Below are positions 33,715-41,176 of a stretch of 50,302 nt of DNA, one piece after another. Location of the stretch: contig JABGOQ010000068.1 of NCBI GenBank assembly GCA_018645405.1, positions 1 to 50,302 of the forward strand. Direction: 5' to 3'. The notes beneath the pieces were generated by a model. It did no database searches and had not been told where the DNA came from. It worked only from the letters and a program-made list of their open reading frames with translations. The stretch is from Anaerolineae bacterium. Lineage in GTDB: Bacteria > Chloroflexota > Anaerolineae > Anaerolineales > Villigracilaceae. A program made the translations under genes and the position numbers. The number at the start of each line of letters is the position of its first letter. The stretch's first letter is position 1.

Positions 33715-34671
33715 TTGAGCACGACACTTTTGGTAAAAACAAATATTGAAAAAGTAGAAGAGCGGATGCGCGCCCAAGCGGATGAGCGACACACCGACTT
33801 GCGCGCTGCCTTCGAGAATTTGCTTGCTGCTGGCGGTAAACGCGTCCGCCCAAGGCTTGTCCTTTTAGTCGGCGATATGCTTGGCGCCGATTCTGAACGG
33901 CTGATCACGCTTGCCGCCGCAATCGAAATGTTGCATACTGCCACATTGGTACACGACGATCTGATTGATGGCTCTCTAATGCGACGTGGAAACGCAACCA
34001 TAAACGCTAACTGGTCTCCCGCCGCAACTGTGCTGACGGGTGATTTTGTTTTTGCCCGGGCGGCCAAACTTGCCGCGCAAACTGGTTCGTTAACCGTAAT
34101 GGAAGCTTTTGCCGAAACATTGGCGATCATGGTTAACGGCGAATTAACACAAATGTTTGATGCACGCGGCTTGGCAAATAGAGAAAATTATTACGAAAGA
34201 ATTTACGCAAAAACAGGTTCTCTTTTTGAGCTTTCCACGCATGGGGCAGCAATAATTAGCCCTGTGGACGCAAAAACTGTTGAGAATTCTCGCAACTTCG
34301 GACGTGAACTTGGCACCGCCTTCCAGATCGTAGACGACATCCTCGATTTCACTGGCGATCAAGCTGCTGTAGGCAAACCTGTAGGCAGTGATCTTCTGCA
34401 AGGGCTAATCACCCTGCCTGCACTTTATTATATTGAAGCCAACCCCAACGATGAAAAGGTTAAATCTCTCTTGAATGGCAATTACCACAATTCAAAAGAA
34501 ATAGCAGCCCTCGTTGAAGATATCCGCAATAGTGATGCCATTCAGCTCGCGCTTGATGAAGCCAAAGAATACGCCAACCGCGCCTTGCAATCACTAAACG
34601 GGCATCCACCAAGCGAAGAACGCCATGCCCTTGAAAAACTAACCCAATACGTCACTAATAGAAATGTCTAA
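33715..34671 (+). CDS. trans-Polyprenyl diphosphate synthase
   Basis: A 318-residue isoprenyl chain-elongating enzyme. The Mg-diphosphate motifs are DDLID at 81-85 and DDILD at 207-211, with GGKRVRP near residue 38 binding IPP. The chain-length region before the first motif (MLHTATLVHDD) has small residues, as in medium/long-chain enzymes making octa- or decaprenyl tails for menaquinone or lipid carriers; the exact length cannot be told. TTG 33715 is chosen as start: GGTGA lies six bases before, and it follows the tatD stop by four bases. Confidence 0.92.
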   Translation: MSTTLLVKTNIEKVEERMRAQADERHTDLRAAFENLLAAGGKRVRPRLVLLVGDMLGADSERLITLAAAIEMLHTATLVHDDLIDGSLMRRGNATINANWSPAATVLTGDFVFARAAKLAAQTGSLTVMEAFAETLAIMVNGELTQMFDARGLANRENYYERIYAKTGSLFELSTHGAAIISPVDAKTVENSRNFGRELGTAFQIVDDILDFTGDQAAVGKPVGSDLLQGLITLPALYYIEANPNDEKVKSLLNGNYHNSKEIAALVEDIRNSDAIQLALDEAKEYANRALQSLNGHPPSEERHALEKLTQYVTNRNV

Positions 34672-35188
34672 CACCAACCCTTTTATCCTAAGATTAGGCT
34701 CTTTCCTCCCACAAACAGCAGGATATAGCCGTGAATACTCTTTTGAACAATCAGAAATTCAGCTCAAAAACGACTTTATCTTGCGCGACCTTAAAGGTCT
34801 TTTAACGGCATCTCGCACCCAACGCGGCCTTCTTTTACAAGGGGATTTTAAAGGCAATCTCAAACTCGAATGTGGGCGTTGTTTATCAATTTATGAACAT
34901 TATCTAAATTGGGAGCTAACCGAGTTTTATGTTTTCAACCAACGAGATGCAGAAGAAGATGATCTGGTTTTATCAGACAATGCAGAAATCAATTTGACCG
35001 AATCTGTCACTGAAGAAGCGCAACTAGACATCCCCATCAACCCCGTTTGTAAAAATAATTGTCAGGGGCTTTGTCAAACTTGTGGCACCAATCTAAATAT
35101 TGAAGACTGCAAGCATAAAGATATTCCCCTCGAAGAAATTTCAGATGAAGATAACTCCCCCTTTGCAGGGTTGAAAGATTTGCTCTAA
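34664..35188 (+). CDS. YceD/DUF177 family protein
   Basis: A 174-residue protein with the DUF177 hallmarks: CGRCL near residue 68 and PVCKNNCQGLCQTCGTNLN near residue 124, two zinc-binding cysteine pairs. YceD proteins are linked to 23S rRNA and ribosome assembly and normally lie directly before rpmF (L32). Here rpmF does not follow; the next gene encodes a membrane receiver-like protein. The start overlaps the prenyl synthase stop by eight bases, so the pair is probably cotranscribed. Confidence 0.88.
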   Translation: MSNTNPFILRLGSFLPQTAGYSREYSFEQSEIQLKNDFILRDLKGLLTASRTQRGLLLQGDFKGNLKLECGRCLSIYEHYLNWELTEFYVFNQRDAEEDDLVLSDNAEINLTESVTEEAQLDIPINPVCKNNCQGLCQTCGTNLNIEDCKHKDIPLEEISDEDNSPFAGLKDLL

Positions 35189-35297
35189 TATTTGGGGAGA
35201 TAAAAAACCGCTCCGCACGTAGTTTAGGCTTGCTTCCGTTTAAAAAACATATACAAAGCGTAATCATTCTCTCTTTTCTCACCCTCAGGAGGTAATA

Positions 35298-36047
35298 ATG
35301 GAAGGCATTTCAAATATCATCAGCAGCGTCGCCACCATATTGTGGCCTTTGATCGTTATCGTTATCCTGATTCTTTTCCGCAAAAGCGTACAAGCGTTGA
35401 TCGAATCTGCGCGTGGTCGAAAGTTCACCGTCAAAATCGGGGAAATGGAACTCAGCATGGATGAGTTCAGCAAACAACAAGGCGATATGATCAAAGATTT
35501 GCAAAATCGCGTTAATGAACTACAACGAAAAATAGAAGCAAAGACAGATCTTCCAGTAGCAGATTCACCAAAAGCAGAAGAACTTAGCTTCGAGGAAAGA
35601 AGAGTAGAAATCAGACGTGAAGCCGATGTTCCTCTCGTAGAGAGCATGTTCAACGCCGAGATCGTAACCTTAGATATTGACGATGATATTTCTGATATTT
35701 TATGGGTAGATGATAACCCCAGAAATAACGCCTTCTTAATCGATTCCCTGCACAATCAAGGAATTTCTGTCTCAACAGCAGCAAATACAAATGAAGCTCT
35801 GGAACGTTTTAAGCGCGGCACTTTCGATTGTGTCATCTCCGATTCTTGTCGCCATGAAGGCAAAGAAGTTGATAATTGCCAGGCCGGCTTTGAACTATCC
35901 AGTGCGATCCGTGAGCTAAACGAAGATGTCCCAATTTATATCTACACAGATGAAGTAGACGAAAAAATGAAAGAAAAAGCCCATAACGTAGGTGCAACAG
36001 CGATCACATCTTCACCCTCGGAGTTGCTAAAATTGCTGAGTGATTAG
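35298..36047 (+). CDS. Membrane-anchored receiver-like protein
   Basis: A 249-residue protein with one N-terminal membrane helix (residues 12-28), a basic stretch (GRKFTVKIGEMEL), a coiled coil (about 50-80), a variable linker and a CheY-like receiver domain from residue 132. The acidic pair is Asp138-Asp139 (WVDDNP), the phosphoacceptor is probably Asp182 (VISDSCRHEG) and the switch Thr is Thr217 (IYTDE). The conserved lysine is absent: GATAITSSP stands where xxKP is expected. There is no output domain and no histidine kinase nearby. CAGGAGGT makes a strong ribosome site. The partner is unknown. Confidence 0.82.
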   Translation: MEGISNIISSVATILWPLIVIVILILFRKSVQALIESARGRKFTVKIGEMELSMDEFSKQQGDMIKDLQNRVNELQRKIEAKTDLPVADSPKAEELSFEERRVEIRREADVPLVESMFNAEIVTLDIDDDISDILWVDDNPRNNAFLIDSLHNQGISVSTAANTNEALERFKRGTFDCVISDSCRHEGKEVDNCQAGFELSSAIRELNEDVPIYIYTDEVDEKMKEKAHNVGATAITSSPSELLKLLSD

Positions 36048-36120
36048 CAACAGTTCCACTATCAGATAAATAAAAATCCATATTCTTTTTTGAGGGGATT
36101 AATCCCTTCACTTGCTTGTT

Positions 36121-37659
36121 ATGAAAAAAAATTTTTTTGTCTTGATCTTGATTGCCCTCCTCAGCGCGTGTACCCCAACGCAACCTGAGCCCGCACCCAT
36201 TACGCCAACATCTCCCGCTGTTGAAGAAGTTCCGACACCCTCAAACATCTCGTGGTGGGATGATGCAATCTTCTACGAAATTTTCGTCCGCAGCTTCTAC
36301 GATAGCGACAATGACGGTATCGGCGATTTCAACGGCATCACTGCCAAACTTAATTATCTCGAAGACCTCGGCATTAACGCGATTTGGCTGATGCCCATTC
36401 ACCCCTCTCCCTCCTATCATGGCTACGATGTGATTAACTATTATGCCGTCAATCACGAATACGGCACAATGGACGATTTTAAAAATCTCCTCGAAGAAGC
36501 CCATAAACGTGATATCCGTATCATCATAGATTTAGTGCTCAACCATACATCCAGCCAACATCCCTTTTTTGTGGATGCGAGCAATAACCCCGAATCTCCC
36601 TACCGCGATTGGTACGTCTGGTCAGATGAGTACCCCGGCTGGGGCGGTAAGCTGTGGCACGAAACAAATCATGGCTATTATTACGCCCTCTTTTGGGAGA
36701 GGATGCCTGATCTAAATTATCAAAACCTCGAAGTGACCGAACAAATGGAGCAAGTGGCGCGATATTGGCTTGATGATATTGGCGTAGACGGGTTTCGTTT
36801 GGATGCCATCAAACATCTGATTGAAGAAGGTGGAATCACCGAAAACACGACAGCCACGCATAAATGGCTTAAAGAGTTTTATAGAAATTACAAAGCAGAA
36901 AACCCAGAAACATATGTGGTCGGCGAAGTCCATGGCGCAGGCGGGACTATTGCCAGTACCTACATTAACCAGATGGATCATGTTTTTAACTTTGAACTCG
37001 CGTCAGGATTTGTGAATTCAGCCAACGGTGGCTCAAATACAGGCATCAATAGTGCCTATCATTTCACCCTTGAAAAGATGCCAGATGGCAATTATGCAAC
37101 TTTCCTCACCAATCATGACCAAAATCGCGCTATGAGTGTATTTTATGGGGATGTGGGCAAAGCAAAAGTTGCCGCATCTTTGATGCTGACCGCGCCCGGC
37201 ACGCCCTTCATCTATTATGGCGAAGAGATCGGAATGTTGGGGAAGAAACCGGATGAAGACATCCGTTTGCCAATGAGATGGTCGGGCACAGAAAATGCCG
37301 GATTTAGCGGAAGCAAGCTCTGGCACACGGGCGAATCGGGCGATTCTGCCACAAATGTTAAAATACAAGAAAATGATCCAGCCTCATTATTGTCCCATTA
37401 CCGCACGCTAATCGCCCTCCGCAAAAAATATCCTGCACTTCGTACAGGCGAGACGCATATTCTGGAAACAGGCACATCTGCCATTTACGCCGCACTTCGT
37501 GAAGATATGCTCATTCTTATCAACCTTAGTGATGAAGACGTGAGCGATTATGAGATTGAGGGAAGTTACGCGTTAGAGCAGATTTTCGGGAAAGATTTTG
37601 AGCTGGGGGAAGTTATCCCCGCTCACGAGATGATGATTTTTCTCGTGCTTGACAAATAA
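36121..37659 (+). CDS. Extracellular alpha-amylase family (GH13) lipoprotein
   Basis: A 512-residue lipoprotein (lipobox LLSAC, Cys17, then a Pro/Thr linker) carrying a GH13 barrel that cleaves or transfers alpha-glucosides. The three catalytic acids are Asp228 (GFRLDAIKHL), Glu269 (VVGEVHG) and Asp333 (TNHDQNR). YEIFVRSFYDSDNDGIGDFNGI and NHTSSQHPFF match the alpha-glucosidase/amylase neighbourhood. It acts on the outer side of the membrane. ATG 36121 is preferred to TTG 36112. GAGGGGATTAATCCCTT upstream is a small palindrome, but no Shine-Dalgarno is near. Confidence 0.93.
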   Translation: MKKNFFVLILIALLSACTPTQPEPAPITPTSPAVEEVPTPSNISWWDDAIFYEIFVRSFYDSDNDGIGDFNGITAKLNYLEDLGINAIWLMPIHPSPSYHGYDVINYYAVNHEYGTMDDFKNLLEEAHKRDIRIIIDLVLNHTSSQHPFFVDASNNPESPYRDWYVWSDEYPGWGGKLWHETNHGYYYALFWERMPDLNYQNLEVTEQMEQVARYWLDDIGVDGFRLDAIKHLIEEGGITENTTATHKWLKEFYRNYKAENPETYVVGEVHGAGGTIASTYINQMDHVFNFELASGFVNSANGGSNTGINSAYHFTLEKMPDGNYATFLTNHDQNRAMSVFYGDVGKAKVAASLMLTAPGTPFIYYGEEIGMLGKKPDEDIRLPMRWSGTENAGFSGSKLWHTGESGDSATNVKIQENDPASLLSHYRTLIALRKKYPALRTGETHILETGTSAIYAALREDMLILINLSDEDVSDYEIEGSYALEQIFGKDFELGEVIPAHEMMIFLVLDK

Positions 37660-37762
37660 GACAAGGTTGGTAGAATATCGCTTATGAATAAAAATTATAA
37701 AGTTCTCTCAAAATATTGCTCGTGTCTGGGGCGGGGTTCGTAACCACCGTCTCTTCAAAGCC

Positions 37763-37843
37763 AGCCAACAGTTGAAAGATAGTGGACGAATTCCGCATCA
37801 AACAGATGTCCTTCGCACTATCTTTTTTTATTTCCTGTTGGCT
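37763..37843 (+). ncRNA. Nested hairpin upstream of the cysteine synthase gene
   Basis: Three pairs of arms nest inside each other: AGCCAACAG/CTGTTGGCT (outer), AAAGATAGTG/CACTATCTTT (middle, ten perfect bases) and GGAC/GTCC (inner). The middle stem is followed by TTTT, so one folding could act as terminator. It may be an attenuator, a small RNA or a mobile palindrome. The same stretch is also open as a frame without a start codon (about 37700-37855), reading ARVWGGVRNHRLFKASQQLK and on. Confidence 0.5.
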
Positions 37844-37867
37844 ATTATTTTTTAAAGAGAGAATATA

Positions 37868-38815
37868 ATGAATATTTTAACCTTGGAAAAGAATTTTTTA
37901 GATTTGCAGGTGGATAGTTTATCTGCCCGCGTGGGGAATACCCCTCTGCTGCCGCTTCGCCGCGTGACCTTAGGCTTGCCTCCGTCTGTAAAGATCTACG
38001 CCAAAGCAGAATGGTTCAACCCCGGTGGCTCGATCAAAGACCGTGCCGCATTAAATATCATCCGAACTGCGATCGCGAAGGGAGAGTTGACCGCAAATAA
38101 ACGTCTACTCGATTCGACATCGGGCAACACCGGCATCGCCTATGCGACCTTCGGCGCGGCAATGGGAATCCCCATCACGCTCGCCCTGCCCGAAAATGCC
38201 AGCAAAGAGCGAATTGCCATTTTAAACGCACTTGGTGTGGAGCTAATTTTAACAGATGCCCTTGAAGGTCCTGAAGGCTCAATGCAAGTTGTGCGCGAGA
38301 TGCTCGAAAAATCACCAGAGAAGTATTTTTACGCCAATCAATATGGAAACCCCGCCAACTGGATGGCGCATTATAATAGCACGGGACCTGAAATTTATGC
38401 TCAAACGGCTGGGCAAATTACTCATTTTGTCGCTGGGCTGGGCACATCTGGCACGATGATGGGCACAGGGCGTTATTTGCGCGATCAAAACCCACAGATA
38501 AAATTAATTGCTGGTCAACCCACAAAACCACTTCACGGACTAGAAGGTTTGAAACATATGAAAAGCGCGGAACATCCCGCCATTTATGAAGCCGATTTAT
38601 CCGATCGTTACGTTGAAGTCGAAACCGAAGCCGCGCACGAGATGGTGCGTCGCCTTGCACGCGAAGAAGGTCTCTTTGTGGGGCTTTCTTCTGGCGCGGC
38701 GGCTATAGCGGCATTGCGCGTGGCAGAAGAACTGGATGAAGGTACGGTCGTGACCATTTTCCCTGATGCAGGGTATAAATACTTGAGCCATGAAACTTTG
38801 TGGAATGATGCGTAA
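37868..38815 (+). CDS. Cysteine synthase, CysM-like
   Basis: A 315-residue PLP enzyme of the O-acetylserine/O-phosphoserine sulfhydrylase type. The PLP lysine is Lys57 in NPGGSIKDRAA; STSGNTGIAYA binds the substrate carboxylate, and GTSGTMMGTG binds the PLP phosphate. In this locus the sulfur is probably the thiocarboxylate of the CysO-like protein (39542), as with CysM of Mycobacterium tuberculosis; the genes for the JAMM peptidase, the carrier and the activating enzyme follow in order. Whether it prefers O-phosphoserine cannot be read from the sequence. AAGAGAGAA precedes the ATG. The nested hairpin at 37763 could control it. Confidence 0.92.
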   Translation: MNILTLEKNFLDLQVDSLSARVGNTPLLPLRRVTLGLPPSVKIYAKAEWFNPGGSIKDRAALNIIRTAIAKGELTANKRLLDSTSGNTGIAYATFGAAMGIPITLALPENASKERIAILNALGVELILTDALEGPEGSMQVVREMLEKSPEKYFYANQYGNPANWMAHYNSTGPEIYAQTAGQITHFVAGLGTSGTMMGTGRYLRDQNPQIKLIAGQPTKPLHGLEGLKHMKSAEHPAIYEADLSDRYVEVETEAAHEMVRRLAREEGLFVGLSSGAAAIAALRVAEELDEGTVVTIFPDAGYKYLSHETLWNDA

Positions 38816-38849
38816 TTCTGCATAAATTTCAATCTACTCAGCAAAACAA

Positions 38850-38921
38850 TTAACCGCGAAGATACGAAGAACACGAAGAAAAACATTTTAAATCTTTGCG
38901 ATCTTCACTTCTTCGCGGTTC
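38850..38921. repeat. Palindromic repeat, family C, copy 1
   Basis: AACCGCGAAGATACGAAGAA on the left faces TCTTCACTTCTTCGCGGTT on the right; the outer ends AACCGCGAAG/CTTCGCGGTT are exact. A second member is at 42667-42751. It lies eight bases before the JAMM peptidase gene. Confidence 0.7.
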
Positions 38922-38929
38922 AAAAACAC

Positions 38930-39352
38930 ATGCTTAAAATCTCAGCACGCTTTCTTGAAGAAATCTATGCTCTTGGAGAAAAAGCTTATCCCGAAGAAGG
39001 GGTAGGCTTTCTCTTCGGCACGGATGAAGGGAAAGCGCGCGAGATAAAAGTTATCCATCCCGTCAAAAACGCGCGTGAAAAAGAAGCGCGTCACAATCGC
39101 TACGATGTTGCCCCGCAAGATATAATTGATGCGGACGAAAAAGCAGAAGAAATGGGATTGAGCATCATCGGTGTTTTCCACTCACACCCCGACCACCCAG
39201 ACAAACCCTCTGAATTTGATTTGAAATGGGCAAACACCTACTTTTCTTATATCATCACAAGCGTACAAGACGGAAAAGCCCTCGCATCCCGTTCGTGGCG
39301 ATTACAGGAAGATCGCAGCGGATTCACGGAAGAAGAGATTGTCAAAAGCTGA
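38930..39352 (+). CDS. JAMM/MPN+ metallopeptidase, Mec-like
   Basis: A 140-residue single-domain JAMM peptidase. The zinc motif is complete: Glu23 (YPEEGVGFLFG), His84 and His86 (HSHP), Ser94 and Asp97 in the HxHPxxPxxPSxxD pattern. Mec of Mycobacterium tuberculosis frees cysteine from the CysO-cysteine adduct, and the locus suggests the same job here. Because the CysO-like protein has five residues after its Gly-Gly, this enzyme may also remove that tail, as QbsD does for QbsE. The ATG has no Shine-Dalgarno and follows a family C repeat. Confidence 0.92.
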   Translation: MLKISARFLEEIYALGEKAYPEEGVGFLFGTDEGKAREIKVIHPVKNAREKEARHNRYDVAPQDIIDADEKAEEMGLSIIGVFHSHPDHPDKPSEFDLKWANTYFSYIITSVQDGKALASRSWRLQEDRSGFTEEEIVKS

Positions 39353-39360
39353 AGAACAGC

Positions 39361-39510
39361 AGCGGTTGAGTAGAATGACATCCCCATCGTCATTCGTATC
39401 GAAACCAAAGCGGATTTGTGATTATCTCGCTCTGGTTTACCCTGAAGGGCATTATATCGATACGCTACAGCACGAAAATACTGTGCCTCCGCTACTCAAT
39501 CGCCGCTATA
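39361..39510. repeat. Long nested palindromic element, family F, copy 1
   Basis: Outer arms GCGGTTGAGTAG and CTACTCAATCGCCGC, with inner pairs CGTATCGA/TCGATACG and AAACCAAAGCG/CGCTCTGGTTT, make a many-armed fold of about 150 bases between the JAMM gene and the cysO-like gene. It shares the words GTATCGAAA and CTACTCAA with the element at 39842-39953. Confidence 0.65.
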
Positions 39511-39541
39511 CAATGACATATTAAACAACAATAAAAACACT

Positions 39542-39829
39542 ATGCCAATTATCAAAATCCCCACTCCCTTACGCTCATACACAGACGGCTCAAAAGAAAT
39601 CAGTGTAGAAGGCGAAACCGTTGGTGCTGCACTCGGTTCATTACTCTCTCTCTATCCTGATTTGAGCAAAAACATCTATAATGACGACGGGCAACTACGT
39701 GCCTTTGTTAATCTCTTTTTAGGCAAAGACCATATCAAAAACCTACAAGGATTGGATACACCACTAGATCAAAAAGATATTTTGCGCATCCTCCCCTCCA
39801 TTGCAGGCGGAACACACAATTCAGACTAA
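39542..39829 (+). CDS. CysO-like ubiquitin-fold sulfur carrier protein
   Basis: A 95-residue MoaD/ThiS-fold protein (MPIIKIPTPLRSYTDGSKEI...) typical of CysO. The C-terminus reads RILPSIAGGTHNSD: the functional Gly-Gly is followed by five more residues instead of ending the chain, so a peptidase must expose the glycine before adenylation and thiocarboxylation. The carrier delivers sulfur to the cysteine synthase at 37868. There is no Shine-Dalgarno before the ATG. Palindromic elements flank the gene on both sides. Confidence 0.9.
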   Translation: MPIIKIPTPLRSYTDGSKEISVEGETVGAALGSLLSLYPDLSKNIYNDDGQLRAFVNLFLGKDHIKNLQGLDTPLDQKDILRILPSIAGGTHNSD

Positions 39830-39841
39830 AATGCCACTACG

Positions 39842-39953
39842 ATTTCGATACGGACGATGAAAAACAATCGTCCTACTCAATCTCCCTTCTCTATAAAAAA
39901 CGCAATGTTGGTTGAGTAAGGCTGAGTATTTTTACGAAGCCTGTATCGAAACA
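39842..39953. repeat. Long nested palindromic element, family F, copy 2
   Basis: Outer arms TTTCGATAC and GTATCGAAA, inner pairs GGACGAT/ATCGTCC, ACTCAA/TTGAGT and AGGC/GCCT. It is arranged like copy 1 but inside-out: the CTACTCAA words lie inside and the GTATCGAAA words outside. It separates the cysO-like gene from the activating-enzyme gene. Confidence 0.65.
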
Positions 39954-39971
39954 AACTTAGGGTAAAAACTA

Positions 39972-41120
39972 ATGACAACACTCACAGATCAAGAATTTCT
40001 CCGATACTCACGCCATCTGCTGATTCCTGATGTGGGATTGGCTGGGCAAGAAAAGCTGAAAGCCTCCTCCGCGCTCATCATCGGGACGGGTGGACTTGGC
40101 TCTCCGATCGCTCTCTACCTCGCCGCGGCAGGGATAGGTCGAATCGGTTTAGTGGATTATGACGTGGTCGATAAATCTAATTTACAACGGCAAATTATCC
40201 ATAGCCTCGACACAGTTGGCGAGTTAAAAATAGAATCGGCTCGTGCGCGGATGTTGGGCTTAAATCCCGGTATTCAGGTCGATATCTACAACGAAGCGTT
40301 TACATCTGAAAACGGAATGGGAATCGCCAAAAACTACGACATCATCATCGACGGGACGGATAATTTCCCCACCCGTTATTTGAGTAACGATATTGCCGTT
40401 TTTCTTGGCATCCCCAATATTTACGGATCGATCTACCAATTTGATGGGCAAGCCAGTGTTTTCTACGCAAAGGAAGGCCCTTGCTATCGTTGTCTCTTCC
40501 CCGCACCGCCGCCTCCACATCTGGTTCCCTCCTGTGCAGATGGTGGCGTCCTGGGCGTTTTACCCGGCACGATTGGCTCAATTCAGGCAACCGAAGCGAT
40601 CAAGATATTGCTCGGAATCGGCTCATCCCTCGTGGGCAGATTGATGCTCTACAATGCGCTGGATATGACTTTTGATTATGTCAAACTCAAGAAAAACCCC
40701 AAATGCCCCGTTTGCAGTGAAAACCCGACCATTACCAAACTGATTGATTACGAAGAATTCTGCGGCGTTCCCGGACATCATACAGACGAAATGCCCAGCG
40801 AATGGGATATCAGCGCACTCGAGCTTGAAAAGTTGCTAAAAGAATCTTACCCTACTCCTATTCTGCTTGACGTACGAGAACCTCATGAGTTGGCGATCTC
40901 TTCCATCCCCAACGCTGTCAATATCCCTTACGGAGAACTTGCCAGCCGCATGTCTGAATTTGATACAGCCCAAGAACTTATCATCTTCTGCAGAAGGGGA
41001 AATAGATCGCTTTACGCCCTCGAACTTCTTCTTGGCTCAGGCTTCCGCAAACTCAAAAATCTCGAAGGCGGGATTAACGAATGGGCAGAGGATGTGGATA
41101 CGAGTTTGCCGATTTACTGA
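39972..41120 (+). CDS. MoeZ/ThiF-like activating enzyme with C-terminal rhodanese domain
   Basis: A 382-residue protein. Residues 1-250 are an E1-like adenylyltransferase: GTGGLGSPIALYLAAAG (ATP site), DGTDNFPTRYLSND, Cys188 in PSCADGGVLG and zinc cysteines CYRC and CPVC. Residues 275-382 form a rhodanese domain with the persulfide Cys340 in IIFCRRGNRS. Together they adenylate the carrier's C-terminal glycine and hand over sulfur, as MoeZ does for CysO. Location right after the carrier gene supports this use, although such enzymes can also serve MoaD or ThiS. Confidence 0.93.
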   Translation: MTTLTDQEFLRYSRHLLIPDVGLAGQEKLKASSALIIGTGGLGSPIALYLAAAGIGRIGLVDYDVVDKSNLQRQIIHSLDTVGELKIESARARMLGLNPGIQVDIYNEAFTSENGMGIAKNYDIIIDGTDNFPTRYLSNDIAVFLGIPNIYGSIYQFDGQASVFYAKEGPCYRCLFPAPPPPHLVPSCADGGVLGVLPGTIGSIQATEAIKILLGIGSSLVGRLMLYNALDMTFDYVKLKKNPKCPVCSENPTITKLIDYEEFCGVPGHHTDEMPSEWDISALELEKLLKESYPTPILLDVREPHELAISSIPNAVNIPYGELASRMSEFDTAQELIIFCRRGNRSLYALELLLGSGFRKLKNLEGGINEWAEDVDTSLPIY

Positions 41121-41162
41121 TCGGTCTACCGTCCATCATCTATTGTCCACCGTCCAATCTGC

Positions 41163-41168
41163 TATAAT
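41163..41168 (+). promoter_or_regulatory. -10 box placed for a leaderless start
   Basis: TATAAT is followed by eight bases (CCCCCTGC) and the ATG at 41177, with no Shine-Dalgarno. Transcription would begin at or beside the start codon. TTGTCC at 41143 is a poor -35. Confidence 0.5.
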
Positions 41169-41176
41169 CCCCCTGC

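Noticed and set aside
33185-33853. A 222-codon minus-strand frame across tatD and the prenyl synthase start
   Set aside because: It crosses two genes on the other strand and shows no protein motif.
39339-39524. A 61-codon frame between the JAMM and cysO-like genes
   Set aside because: It coincides with the nested palindromic element, overlaps the JAMM gene end and has no ribosome site.
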